Assembly: GCF_021654575.1 (NCBI RefSeq)
Contig: NZ_AP024488.1
Span: 310,001-374,000, forward strand
Length of the DNA: 64,000 bases
Direction: 5' to 3'
Source of the DNA: Desulfoluna limicola
Lineage (GTDB): Bacteria > Desulfobacterota > Desulfobacteria > Desulfobacterales > Desulfolunaceae
A model generated the notes under the pieces. The model ran no database searches. It saw only the letters and a list, made by a program, of their open reading frames with translations, and was not told the origin of the DNA. Position numbers and translations under genes: made by a program. The stretch's first letter is position 1. Every line of letters starts with the position of its first letter. This document shows, piece by piece, positions 43,145 to 51,231 of the stretch.

Positions 43145-44516
43145 TATCACCCGAACCCTCGGATTTCGGGTAGGGGCGTGGTACTCTGCCATCTTTATCG
43201 GAAGCTCCGCCCTTCTTTTTGTGCTGGCCTACCTGTTCCTCGGCGCCACGCTTCGGAACCAGGACTACGAGGAAATTCAACTCGAACTGCGTGAGGTACA
43301 AACCCTCTACGATATTGGCGGCGTGACCGCTCTGAATCGGTATGTGGATCACCTCAGCAGCGAGCGACGCTCACGGCCCCTGTTTATCCGCATCGCAGAC
43401 AAGGGCAATCACACCCGGCATATCTTCTCCAGGGACAGCTGGGACGATTTCAACCTGGACCTCCTCTCCCAGGGGTGCCCGGACTGCCAGGGGTGGCAGA
43501 CCTTCTCCTGCAGGAAAGGGACTTATGTCCTTGATGTCCTCTCCGGCCCTGTTACGGCAAGGGGCAACCGGGTGCAGGTGGGCATGAGCAGCCAGCGGCG
43601 CCAGGAGATTTTGAGGCAGTTCAGAAAGATTTTCCTCGTGGTGATGGCCCCCCTCTTTGTGTTGGGCCTTTCCGGAGGCATCTTTCTTTCCCGCAGGACC
43701 CTTCGTCCCATTCGGGGCATTATCAAGACGGTTCGATCGATTGATGCCGGCACCATGGATGCCCGCGTGAAACGGACCCACACAGGCGATGAACTCGACG
43801 AGCTGGCTGGCCTGTTCAACAGCATGCTGGACAGCATCCATCGTCTTATCATCGGCATGGAAAACTCCCTTGACCACGTGGCTCATGATCTTCGGACTCC
43901 CATGACCCGGCTCCGCAATATTTCGGAGATGGCCTTGAGGGAAGAAGGCGACCCCGAACTTGCAAGGCAGGCCCTTGAGAAAGGGATCGAAGAGTCCGAT
44001 CGCATTTTAAGCCTTCTCACAACGCTCATGGATGTCTCCGAAGCGGAGACCGGTGTGCTGCGTATCGTTCCCCATGACACCAACCTCTCCCATTTGATCG
44101 AGACCATTGTCGAGATGTACCGGTTCGTGGCCGAAGAGAAAGAGGTGGAACTCCTGTCTGAAATTGAAAAGGGCCTCACCGCATCCGTGGACCCCCATCG
44201 CATGAGTCAGGCCCTTGCCAACATTCTCGACAACGCCGTCAAGTTTACCCCCCAAGGCAAAAAGGTTCGCCTGACCGCCCGAAGAGAGGGCGCCAGGATT
44301 CATATTGCCATTCAGGACTCCGGCCCCGGCATCCCCTCCGAAGACCTCCCCCGCATCTGGGACCGCCTCTTCCGGGGCGACCGCAGCCGCTCGCAAAAAG
44401 GGCTGGGCCTTGGGCTCAGCCTTGTGAAAGGCATTGTCTCCGCCCATCACGGCGAGATTTATGTGGAGAGCAGCGAAGGGGAGGGGGCGCTTTTTACCGT
44501 GGTATTGCCGGGGTAA
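43122..44516 (+). CDS. Sensor histidine kinase
   Basis: A 464-residue membrane kinase partnered with the upstream regulator. Helices at about 20-40 and 170-190 flank a periplasmic domain of about 125 residues. This domain holds C119, C122 and C130 (GCPDCQGWQTFSC), a possible metal or redox site. A HAMP domain (RRTLRPIRGIIKTVRSID) leads to the H-box with H255 in HVAHDLRTPMTRLRN. The ATPase has NILDNAVKFTP, DSGPGIP and GLGLGLSLVKGI. ATG 43122 follows AGGGGTGGGG. A GCCTCC element begins 7 bases after the stop. Confidence 0.94.
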   Translation: MSLKRLRNITRTLGFRVGAWYSAIFIGSSALLFVLAYLFLGATLRNQDYEEIQLELREVQTLYDIGGVTALNRYVDHLSSERRSRPLFIRIADKGNHTRHIFSRDSWDDFNLDLLSQGCPDCQGWQTFSCRKGTYVLDVLSGPVTARGNRVQVGMSSQRRQEILRQFRKIFLVVMAPLFVLGLSGGIFLSRRTLRPIRGIIKTVRSIDAGTMDARVKRTHTGDELDELAGLFNSMLDSIHRLIIGMENSLDHVAHDLRTPMTRLRNISEMALREEGDPELARQALEKGIEESDRILSLLTTLMDVSEAETGVLRIVPHDTNLSHLIETIVEMYRFVAEEKEVELLSEIEKGLTASVDPHRMSQALANILDNAVKFTPQGKKVRLTARREGARIHIAIQDSGPGIPSEDLPRIWDRLFRGDRSRSQKGLGLGLSLVKGIVSAHHGEIYVESSEGEGALFTVVLPG

Positions 44517-44522
44517 AAGCGT

Positions 44523-44620
44523 GCCTCCGGCGGCGAGGTGTGCCACCTCGAAAGCGGGTTCGCGAATGCTTCAACCCTCGTTCCCCGGGTTGTCACATTC
44601 GCTGACGGGCTTAGCCCGTG
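44523..44620 (-). repeat. GCCTCC-terminated hairpin element, copy 15 (facing kinase stop)
   Basis: Complete copy: GCCTCCGGCGG, CGAGGTG-N3-CACCTCG, GCGAATG ... CATTCGC around ACCCTCGTTCCCCGGGT, and ACGGGC-TTA-GCCCGT. Confidence 0.88.
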
Positions 44621-44877
44621 TGGTGTTTTAACGGGTTTTTCTGTTTCGTCTTCCCAGGAAATACCTCGCGGTCGTGATGAGGCACCCGTGATCCTACTGT
44701 GATTGCGTTTATTGTCATGTTATTTCGAGTGCCCAGCATAAGTCAGCAGCGTTTTGAGAAACATCATACCGTAAAACCGTTTAACCTCTTCCAATCCCAC
44801 TTAGTCGCCCTACCATTTAAAGCGTGTAAGATCGTGCCACGTTGAATTGGGCCAATAAACTTCATTTTTATCAGTTC

Positions 44878-44952
44878 CGGGCGAAGCCCAAAGCGAATGT
44901 GACTGATCCGAGGAACGCGGGTCAGGAGCATTCGCAAACCTGGGCCACTGGT
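44878..44952 (+). repeat. Hairpin element, truncated copy 16
   Basis: Holds CGGGC-GAA-GCCC, GCGAATGTGAC, CCGAGGAACGCGGG and GCATTCGC, but lacks the variable hairpin and the GGAGGC terminus. Confidence 0.72.
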
Positions 44953-45175
44953 CGCCAGAGTTATTTCGGTGAACGTCAACCGTCAAACGGAGCGCCACCC
45001 GGTGTCATCTTGCAAGCATGGCTCCCCGGTCACTCAATCCGCCAACGTGACAATAAAACGTACCATAAAGGCTTATCTGACACGTAAGGCCACCCGGAGA
45101 GAAATTGAGAATCTGTCGCTACGCAACAATGAAACAGGTCTCTTCTCATGAACGGTGGCACTGCCTTACCCTCCA

Positions 45176-45262
45176 CGCGAATGCCTCGAAAGAGATTGCA
45201 ACATGGCGAAATCCATGCATTCGCCATAGGGTTTCAAGGTGCACTCACCTTGGCCGGAGGCA
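45176..45262 (+). repeat. GCCTCC-terminated element running into mnmM
   Basis: CGCGAATG ... GCATTCGCC arms, then CAAGGTG-N4-CACCTTG, then GGCCGGAGGC. The last ten or so codons and the stop of the mnmM-like gene are written in this copy. Confidence 0.8.
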
Positions 45263-45845
45263 CGCTTTTCGGCCTTGCGCGTTCCATGAGCAGGAGGGTC
45301 TCCTGGTTTCGACTTTTGTTGGTAAACTCGTAGGAGGCGATGCGGAACTCATCGAAGGGGACGTTGGCGGCCCAGGCTTTGAGGCGTTGTTGCTCGATTT
45401 TCCCCTGGGGGTGGCCGCCGTAGATGGCTATGGAGATGATGCCGCGTCTGTGGAGGAGTTCCATGGCCGTTTCAATGGCGGCAAGGGAGGTGTCGGCGAT
45501 GGTGGTGACGGGAGAGTCGCTTGCCGGAAGGAAGCCCAGGTTGAAGCTGAAGGCTTTGATGGCACCGTGGGTTTCAGGGGGGAGGTGGGCGGCCATGGTT
45601 TCGTGCCCGGACTTGAAGAGGGTGACCCGGTCCATGAGATCCGCTTTGGTAAGGGTTGCCGTTGCCCTTGTCAAGGCTTCATCCTGGACATCAAATCCGT
45701 AGACATGGCCCTTGGGCCCAACGGTCTTGGCAAGAAAGAGGGTGTCGTAGCCTGCGCCCACGGTGGCGTCTACGACGATATCACCGGGTTTGAGAAACCG
45801 TTGAATGGTCTGTTGGGCGATATGGACAATGCCTTGAAGGGACAT
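45234..45845 (-). CDS. mnmM: MnmM/YtqB-like tRNA wobble-uridine methyltransferase
   Basis: A 203-residue class I methyltransferase of the rRNA_methylase (PF06962) family. Its characterised members methylate 5-aminomethyl-2-thiouridine at the tRNA wobble position. Motifs are IVVDATVGAGYDTLFLA, VYGFDVQDEALTRA, AFSFNLGFLPASDSPVTT and IISIAIYGGHPQGKIE. The C-terminal tail SVPPAKVSAP is encoded by an inserted hairpin element and is not family sequence. GGAGAA lies 5 bases before the ATG. It is the only gene on this strand between resB/TPR and the flavoprotein gene. Confidence 0.88.
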   Translation of the reverse strand: MSLQGIVHIAQQTIQRFLKPGDIVVDATVGAGYDTLFLAKTVGPKGHVYGFDVQDEALTRATATLTKADLMDRVTLFKSGHETMAAHLPPETHGAIKAFSFNLGFLPASDSPVTTIADTSLAAIETAMELLHRRGIISIAIYGGHPQGKIEQQRLKAWAANVPFDEFRIASYEFTNKSRNQETLLLMERARPKSVPPAKVSAP

Positions 45846-45905
45846 GTGGTTCTCCGAAAAAGTTTGTCTGTCCGAAAATTATTTCACAAAAGTAAAAAAA
45901 TTTAC

Positions 45906-45933
45906 TTTACAAAGTTTATGCCGGGCTTATATT
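45906..45933 (+). promoter_or_regulatory. Probable sigma-70 promoter of the 47-residue peptide gene
   Basis: TTTACA, a 16-base spacer, then TATATT, in an AT-rich segment. It ends 84 bases before the peptide start codon. Confidence 0.6.
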
Positions 45934-46017
45934 GTTTTTAACAAGGGGTAAAAACCTCTCAAACCAAGCACTCAACCGAGTTCACTCGATTTGAATATAC
46001 AGATCAGGAGGTCAGCC

Positions 46018-46161
46018 ATGAAAACCCAACGACACGAACACAGACACTCCACTGCTCACGTTGCACACGTTATCGGTCGCTCTGTTAAAAGCATCCTCAA
46101 GAAAGGCGGCTCCCTCGGCACCAGCTCCCTCAACGTGAGCTGGCCCATCAAGTGCATATAA
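46018..46161 (+). CDS. 47-residue basic peptide, unknown function
   Basis: A short gene with strong expression signals. AGGAGG lies 6 bases before ATG 46018, a sigma-70-like promoter lies upstream and an intrinsic terminator downstream, so it forms its own transcription unit. Residues 2-19 are rich in His, Arg and Lys (six His). KKGG at 29-32 is followed by a Ser/Thr-rich tail SLGTSSLNVSWPIKCI ending in one Cys. This basic first part, a Gly-Gly and a Ser/Thr/Cys tail look like a ribosomal-peptide precursor. Yet no modification enzyme or peptidase-transporter gene is nearby. Codon choice resembles well-expressed genes of the window. It has no family I recognise. Confidence 0.75.
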   Translation: MKTQRHEHRHSTAHVAHVIGRSVKSILKKGGSLGTSSLNVSWPIKCI

Positions 46162-46206
46162 TCTGATCGGCTGCTTTTGTCACGGGCCGATAGGATAGGA
46201 AGAAAT

Positions 46207-46243
46207 CAAGGCGCAGTTCCCAAGGGGGCTGCGCCTTTTTTGT
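46207..46243 (+). terminator. Intrinsic terminator after peptide gene
   Basis: Stem AAGGCGCAG with CTGCGCCTT, then T4-6, 45 bases after the stop codon. Confidence 0.92.
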
Positions 46244-46351
46244 GAGTGGTGAATGGTAAGTAGTGAATAGTTGATAAGGCAATTTTTGAACCACAGTATC
46301 CACAACTCTACGGTGCGTGTGGCAACATATGCGCAACCCTCAGCTCTGGTG

Positions 46352-46456
46352 GCGGGCGCAGCCCGCAGCGAACGCCATTGCGATTTGCCCCGAGGAACGA
46401 GGGGCGAAGCGCGATGGCAACCCGCTTTCGAGGTGGCCCACCTCGCCGCCGGAGGC
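46352..46456 (+). repeat. GCCTCC-terminated hairpin element, copy 18 (facing flavoprotein stop)
   Basis: Complete copy: GCGGGC-GCA-GCCCGC, GCCATTGCG ... CGATGGC arms around CCCCGAGGAACGAGGGG, CGAGGTG-N3-CACCTCG, CGCCGGAGGC. The terminus ends 9 bases from the stop of the minus-strand flavoprotein gene. Confidence 0.87.
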
Positions 46457-46464
46457 AATGCTTT

Positions 46465-48030
46465 TTAACCCTGCTCCAACCATCTTCCAATCGCATCTGC
46501 CACGTTAAGGCCGTCCATGGCGGCTGAGACGATGCCGCCTGCGTAGCCTGCGCCTTCACCGGTGGGGAAGAGGCCGGTGGTGTCGGTGTGCATGAAGGTC
46601 TCCCGGTCTCTTGGGATGCGAACGGGGGAGCTGGTGCGGGACTCCACGGCGATGAGTGTGGCATCGGGGTGGTCGAAGCCTTTGTATTTTTTTCCGAAGG
46701 TTTTAAGGCCTTCGGCGAGGCTTTCCGCCACAAAGCGGGGGAGCAACTCGTGGAGGTTTGCTGGGTAGAGTCCGGGGATGTAGGAGGTGTCCGGCAGGTC
46801 AGTCGAAGGCCGCTCTTGGAGAAAATCCCCCACGCGTTGGGCCGGGGCTTTCTGGGTGGTGCCGTCGCCTGCCTTGAAGACGTTTCGTTCCACCGACTCC
46901 TGAAATTCCAGGGCGGCCAGGGGGTGGGCCGTGGTATCTTCTGGCATGTCGGAAAGCTTTACTTCGGCCACCAGGCCTGCGTTGGCGAATTCGGCGCTGC
47001 GGTAAGAGAGGCTCATGCCATTCAAAACCAATTCTCCGGGAGCGGTGGAGGCGGGAACGACAAAGCCGCCTGGGCACATGCAGAAGGAGAAGACGCCTCT
47101 CCCCTTTGCCTGGCAGGCGATACGATAGCTTGCGGCGGGCAGGTTCGCATGGCGTTTTGTTGTGTTGTAGAAAATCTGATCGATCATGGATTGGGGGTGT
47201 TCGATGCGGACACCCAGGGCAAAGGGTTTGGCTTCGACGCGGATCTTCTGTTTATGGAGACGGCGATAGATGTCCCGGGCCGAGTGACCGGTGGCAAGCA
47301 CCACGGCATCCGCCTTCAGGGTCTGTCCATCGGCAAGGGTTACGCCTGTCATGCGGTCTTCGTCTATAATAAAGGATGTCACATGGCTGTCGAAACGGAT
47401 CTCCCCGCCGGCTTTGAGGATGTTCTCCCGCATGGCCCGGACAATTTTGGGCAGCACATTGGAGCCCAGGTGGGGGTGGGCGTCGATGCGGATGGACTCC
47501 GAAGCCCCGTGATCGATAAAGAGATCCAGAACCCGGCCTACGTCGCCTCGCTTGCTGGAGCGCGTGTAGAGCTTTCCGTCGGAGTAAGTTCCTGCGCCCC
47601 CTTCACCAAAGCAGTAGTTGGAATGGGGGTCGATCAACCCTTCAGAATAGATCTTCTTCAGGTCGAACCGCCTTGCCCGGACATCTTTTCCCCGCTCCAG
47701 AATCAACGGGCGTATGCCCTGCTCCAGAAGACGAAGGGCTGCAAAGTACCCGGAAGGTCCGGCTCCAACAACAATGACCTCTTTTCCCGTCAGCGGAGCC
47801 GGATTAAATGGCCGACAGGCCGCAGGCTCGGGAAGAGCCCCTTCGACCACCTCGGCCCGAATTGAAAACCGAGGCTCACGGCTTCGCCCGTCAATGGATC
47901 TTTTTAACACTCTGTATGCAAACGCCCCTTCATCACAGGGTCCGTACTTCGCCATCAGGGCTTTCTTGATGGCATCCGGGTTGTCGATCTCTTCAGGGGT
48001 GACGCGAATTTCGATGGCTTTTGGCTGCAT
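46465..48030 (-). CDS. FAD-dependent oxidoreductase of unknown substrate
   Basis: A 521-residue flavoprotein. Residues about 1-80 form an N-terminal domain common to this conserved family (IRVTPEEID, AYRVLKRSIDGR). The FAD dinucleotide motif is VIVVGAGPSGYFAALRLLEQG near residue 85. YCFGEGGAGTYSDGKLYTR and VVLATGHSARDIY follow, with a C-terminal FPTGEGAGYAGGIVSAAMDG. It belongs to the widespread 'NAD(P)/FAD-dependent oxidoreductase' group annotated by homology only. Bracketed by inward-facing hairpin elements at both ends. The substrate is not known. Confidence 0.88.
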   Translation of the reverse strand: MQPKAIEIRVTPEEIDNPDAIKKALMAKYGPCDEGAFAYRVLKRSIDGRSREPRFSIRAEVVEGALPEPAACRPFNPAPLTGKEVIVVGAGPSGYFAALRLLEQGIRPLILERGKDVRARRFDLKKIYSEGLIDPHSNYCFGEGGAGTYSDGKLYTRSSKRGDVGRVLDLFIDHGASESIRIDAHPHLGSNVLPKIVRAMRENILKAGGEIRFDSHVTSFIIDEDRMTGVTLADGQTLKADAVVLATGHSARDIYRRLHKQKIRVEAKPFALGVRIEHPQSMIDQIFYNTTKRHANLPAASYRIACQAKGRGVFSFCMCPGGFVVPASTAPGELVLNGMSLSYRSAEFANAGLVAEVKLSDMPEDTTAHPLAALEFQESVERNVFKAGDGTTQKAPAQRVGDFLQERPSTDLPDTSYIPGLYPANLHELLPRFVAESLAEGLKTFGKKYKGFDHPDATLIAVESRTSSPVRIPRDRETFMHTDTTGLFPTGEGAGYAGGIVSAAMDGLNVADAIGRWLEQG

Positions 48031-48159
48031 GGGGCTCCCTTTATGGTAAGCGGCTGGAACTCATTCCGACCGCCTGTCTGTTTCATTAAGAATAGTTCGG
48101 GTTATCAGGGTTTTGCCATCGATTGTCAAGCGTGAGGTTGGGGGAGGGATGGGGAGCAA

Positions 48160-48250
48160 GCCTCCGGCGGCAAGGTGTGCCACCTTGAAAGCGGGTTTGC
48201 GAATGCGATACGGACGCCGCAACGTTAAGTATGTCGCGTCCGCATTCGGG
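48160..48250 (-). repeat. GCCTCC-terminated hairpin element, copy 19 (upstream of flavoprotein gene)
   Basis: GCCTCCGGCGG, CAAGGTG-N3-CACCTTG, then GCGAATGCG ... CGCATTCG arms. The inner core is GATACGGACGCC ... GTCGCGTCC in place of CGAGGAACGAGG. The terminus is 130 bases from the flavoprotein start. Confidence 0.83.
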
Positions 48251-48363
48251 TGAAGGCTGATGGGATGCATTGTGCCTCGCAAGTATTTGGGCTGTCGGTG
48301 CTTTGTGTTGAATTATGGGTTATCTGTGCGCTTTGCCCCCTGAGTCAGGATACTGTTGGAATC

Positions 48364-48516
48364 CTGTAGGATGGGCAAAGCGCGAAGCGTGCCCATCATT
48401 GGTAGATTAACCTCCATTGATCATATTGGCTGACCGGCCGCTGGAGATCCTCTTCAGATGTGGGTGGTTTTCACGGTCCGTGATGGGCACGGCACTACCT
48501 TTGCCCATCCTACAGC
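48364..48516. repeat. GTAGGATGGGCAAAGC inverted repeat pair
   Basis: Left copy 48364-48398 (CTGTAGGATGGGCAAAGC, then GAAGCGTGCCCATCA). Right copy 48481-48516 is its inverse (TGATGGGCACGGC, then TTTGCCCATCCTACAG). Each copy also has an internal GATGGGCA/TGCCCATC pairing. The motif is familiar from intergenic regions of many proteobacteria. Confidence 0.7.
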
Positions 48517-48757
48517 TACGGTACTTCCCTAATCAGGTTGCAAAGAGATAGAGCCTCCTTAATCTGTGAGATGAATGATAAAAGACCCTCTTAGAAGGAA
48601 GCCACTCTTTGCATTTACCCGGGACTTTGTTTAAAACAGAAATCGTACATGATCAGGAATCAGGCAGCTGAATGGATATGGTGCCGTGAATAATAAGGGC
48701 CATGGTATCCCCCTGACAAGATGAAATGCATGGAATCTCTGCTCAAAGGACGCTGAT

Positions 48758-49819
48758 ATGACGAGGTGGAACGGAACGTTTCGGGTTGTAGTCGCAATGG
48801 CTTTCATGCTTGGTTTGTCTGGCTGCCTCGGAGGTGCGAAGAAACCGGAGTGCACAGCCGATGTGTCGCCCGTTCCCACCTGGGTGTATCATATGGAGAA
48901 CTTTGACGGGTATTATGTGGGGGTGGGCCAGGCAGAACCGATGGATGGGAACCTTTTTCTTCAAAGGCAATTGGCCAGAAGACGAGCCCTTGACCAGCTT
49001 ATTCAATCCATCCAGGTGACCGTTGAAAGCAGTATGGAGCTTATGGAGAGCCAGCAGGGATCGGCCGGTGGCGATACCTCGGCTATCCGAACCGCCACAC
49101 GGCGCCTTCGGGTTGCTTCCGACCTTACCGTGAATGAGGTGACCAATGCCGGGATCTATCAGGACCCTGTCACGTGTATCCTCTGGGTTCGCCTCAAGGT
49201 CAGACGAGATCTGGCCGACAACCTTGTGGCCTTGAAGCAGGCAACCATTCTTCACCAGTTGAGTGTGGACGAGACCGAAGCGACCCCTGCCCAGAAATTA
49301 CGATGGATCAACGAAGCCCTGGTTCGTCTGAGCGATGTCGACTTTTCGGCGCTTCCCAAAGATGCCGGCAATAAACAGCACCTCACAGAACTCTTTGAAA
49401 ACCGAAAGGTCGAGCTTGAAGCAAACGGTGGTCGTAAGACGGTCTGGTTTCTCGCCGCCCCCTCAGAGATTAGAAAACCCCTTACTTCAACCTTTCGTTC
49501 CCTTGCCGACACCTACGGTGCCACATATATTGGCACCCCATGCATCGCTGTCCACGACTGCCTCAGCCAGGCCCGGGAGTATGCAGGAAAACACCTGGTG
49601 TGGATAAAAGCCGACGGAAACACCTCCTCCGGGGCCCTTGGCATGCACCAAGGGACCCTTCGCCTTGGCATTGCCCGATTCGACGTGGAGACCGGCTCGC
49701 TTCTTTCCACCCATTCCGAAGAGGGACAGGTTTTCGCCTTTGACGAGGGAAGCATCGACTGGGCCGGGTTGGCGGAACAGCTTCTGGCGAAAGAGGGCAT
49801 GGACACGTTGCTGGAGTAA
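48758..49819 (+). CDS. LPP20-like lipoprotein
   Basis: A 353-residue outer-membrane or periplasmic lipoprotein. The signal peptide ends in LGLSGC (lipobox, lipidated Cys near residue 23). WVYHMENFDGYYVGVGQAEP, followed by RQLARRRALDQLIQSIQVTVES, matches the LPP20 domain (GxGxA, then long helix). RLRVASDLTVNEVTNAGIYQDP...ILWVRLKV continues the domain. The C-terminal 150 residues (WFLAAPSEIRKPLTSTF onward) are beta/alpha mixed and unrecognised. Family members occur in cell-envelope and motility contexts, but the function is unclear. It is monocistronic as far as seen. Confidence 0.82.
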   Translation: MTRWNGTFRVVVAMAFMLGLSGCLGGAKKPECTADVSPVPTWVYHMENFDGYYVGVGQAEPMDGNLFLQRQLARRRALDQLIQSIQVTVESSMELMESQQGSAGGDTSAIRTATRRLRVASDLTVNEVTNAGIYQDPVTCILWVRLKVRRDLADNLVALKQATILHQLSVDETEATPAQKLRWINEALVRLSDVDFSALPKDAGNKQHLTELFENRKVELEANGGRKTVWFLAAPSEIRKPLTSTFRSLADTYGATYIGTPCIAVHDCLSQAREYAGKHLVWIKADGNTSSGALGMHQGTLRLGIARFDVETGSLLSTHSEEGQVFAFDEGSIDWAGLAEQLLAKEGMDTLLE

Positions 49820-49857
49820 CCTATGTGTTTAGGGCGGTGGTTTGCAGTACGTTAGAA

Positions 49858-49880
49858 GGTGCGGGAGCCGCACCCAACGG
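49858..49880. repeat. GGTGCG/CGCACC palindromic repeat, copy 2
   Basis: GGTGCGG-GAG-CCGCACC hairpin, 38 bases after the lipoprotein stop. Confidence 0.65.
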
Positions 49881-49971
49881 TCGCATATCCAATTGTCTCG
49901 CAAACCAGCCTTCGATCCGTCTTCGCCTCTGGATAAGCCGGGCAAGGGCGATACCAAGAATTCCGCAGACG

Positions 49972-50035
49972 GTGAGCGCCAGCGAACCGAATGCAACCTG
50001 GGGTGGAGGGGATCATCCCCTCCCCGTTGGAGGCA
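49972..50035 (+). repeat. GCCTCC-like element, CCAGGGG subtype (facing yaaA)
   Basis: CCGAATGCAACCTGGGG, hairpin GGAGGGGAT-C-ATCCCCTCC, then CCGTTGGAGGC as a variant terminus, ending 25 bases before the yaaA start. Confidence 0.75.
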
Positions 50036-50059
50036 ATGTATTTTAAGGAGAACATATAC

Positions 50060-50824
50060 ATGATGATCACAATCCTCGCGCCGGCAAAGCGGATGGAGGT
50101 GGGGGCCCCGGTGTGGGCTGAAGAGACTGGACGTCCATTTTTTGCGGCGAAGACGAGCGAGCTGGTTGAGGCGTTGCGCGGGTATTCTGTGGCTGAGATG
50201 GGGGCGCTCATGAAGGTGAGTGAGGGCATTGCAAGGGAGACCGTAGCGCGTTTCGCCTCCTTTTCCCTCGGGGAGAAGAAGGCTACCTCGGCACTTTTTG
50301 CCTACCGGGGGGATGCGTACCTCGGGATCGACGCGGAGAGCCTGTCTGAGGACTCGGTGCGTTGGGCTGAAGGGCGGCTGAGGATTTTGTCCGGGCTCTA
50401 TGGCGCGCTCTCACCCTTCACCGGCGTGGAACCGTATCGTCTGGAGATGGGACTCTCCCTGCCGGGGTTCGGGGTGCTTTCAACCTGGTGGAAGGCGCCA
50501 TTGACAGAGCACCTGAAAGAACTCATGGGGCCGGACGGGGTGCTGCTCAACCTCGCTTCGGGGGAGTATGCCAAGAGCGTGGATAAGAAAGCCATCCGCT
50601 CTCGTGGGCGCTTCGTCGATGTGACGTTCAAGGAGAAGAAGGGCGATACCCTGAAGGCTGTGGCCATCCATGCCAAGCGGGCCAGGGGGGCCATGGTACG
50701 CTGGATCATCGAAAATCGGATCGACGCCGTGGAAGATGTAAAGGGGTTTCATGCGAATGGCTACCGGTTTGATGAGACCCTTTCAACGGAAGACAGCCTG
50801 CTTTTTGTTCGGGAAGCGTCATGA
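50060..50824 (+). CDS. yaaA: Peroxide stress protein YaaA (DUF328)
   Basis: A 254-residue member of the YaaA family, which limits free iron and DNA damage during hydrogen peroxide stress. Typical motifs are ITILAPAKRM at the start, ALFAYRGDAYLGIDAESL, RILSGLYGALSPFTGVEPYRLEM, and LLNLASGEYAKSVD, ending GYRFDETLSTEDSLLFVRE. AAGGAG lies 7 bases before ATG 50060. The role agrees with the other oxidative-stress genes of the window, but it is not linked to them in an operon. Confidence 0.95.
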   Translation: MMITILAPAKRMEVGAPVWAEETGRPFFAAKTSELVEALRGYSVAEMGALMKVSEGIARETVARFASFSLGEKKATSALFAYRGDAYLGIDAESLSEDSVRWAEGRLRILSGLYGALSPFTGVEPYRLEMGLSLPGFGVLSTWWKAPLTEHLKELMGPDGVLLNLASGEYAKSVDKKAIRSRGRFVDVTFKEKKGDTLKAVAIHAKRARGAMVRWIIENRIDAVEDVKGFHANGYRFDETLSTEDSLLFVREAS

Positions 50825-50950
50825 TGTCTCCGATATCGGTGTTAATTTTGGTAGAGTTTGCCGTGCACACAGTCTGTCGATGTAAAAACCGGTGACGTTT
50901 TCTTTTTGCATATGCATGGAAGATAAGGCCGGTGGTTTGTTTCGCGCCAG

Positions 50951-51047
50951 AAGGTGCGGGAGCCGCACCCTACGTTCCTCGCAAACTCGGTGGTGTTACG
51001 GGATTGCTTCGGGAGATGGTAGGGTGCGCCGTGCGCACCGCATACCG
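50951..51047. repeat. GGTGCG/CGCACC palindromic repeats, copies 3 and 4
   Basis: GGTGCGG-GAG-CCGCACCCTACG at 50952 and GTAGGGTGCGC-CGTGCGCACC at 51018. They are in opposite orientation around 45 bases of unique sequence. Confidence 0.68.
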
Positions 51048-51114
51048 TTGCAAAGACCGGTAACGATCTCTTCTTGTATCGGGTGAATAAGGTGGATAAA
51101 AACGGTGTTTATCC

Positions 51115-51218
51115 ACGGCCGCAGGCCGTCAGCGAATGCGATGAACCCGAGGAACGAGGGTAAAGAAGCATTTGCGAACCTGGGGTCCAGGGGATTGATC
51201 CCCTGGCCGCCGGAGGCA
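51115..51218 (+). repeat. GCCTCC-terminated element, CCAGGGG subtype (facing fliW stop)
   Basis: Complete copy: CGGCC-GCA-GGCCG, GCGAATGCG ... GCATTTGCG arms around CCCGAGGAACGAGGG, hairpin CCAGGGGAT-TG-ATCCCCTGG, terminus CCGCCGGAGGC. It ends 15 bases from the fliW stop. Confidence 0.86.
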
Positions 51219-51231
51219 CTCTTTTTAGCCC

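Larger units (their letters stand above)
44517..45233. other. 717-bp non-coding gap with hairpin elements
   Basis: No gene is seen. It holds element copies at 44523-44620, 44878-44952 and 45176-45262, so both flanking genes have a copy at their 3' ends. The stretch 44640-44700 resembles the distal extension near 13560. Confidence 0.55.
48031..48757. other. 727-bp non-coding gap with repeat families
   Basis: No gene is seen. It contains hairpin element copy 19 and, at 48364-48398 and 48481-48516, two inverted copies of a GTAGGATGGGCAAAGC repeat. The promoter of the lipoprotein gene is likely near 48640-48740. Confidence 0.55.
50825..51231. other. Non-coding gap with palindromic repeats
   Basis: No gene is seen. 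GGTGCG/CGCACC palindromes occur at 50951-50973 and 51018-51047, and hairpin element copy 21 fills 51115-51218. Confidence 0.55.

Noticed and set aside
45105-45941. 278-codon plus-strand frame opposite the MnmM-like gene
   Set aside because: It is the antisense shadow of a gene with strong methyltransferase motifs and has no family features of its own.
46588-47865. 425-codon plus-strand frame opposite the flavoprotein gene
   Set aside because: Antisense shadow of a high-GC gene with FAD motifs.
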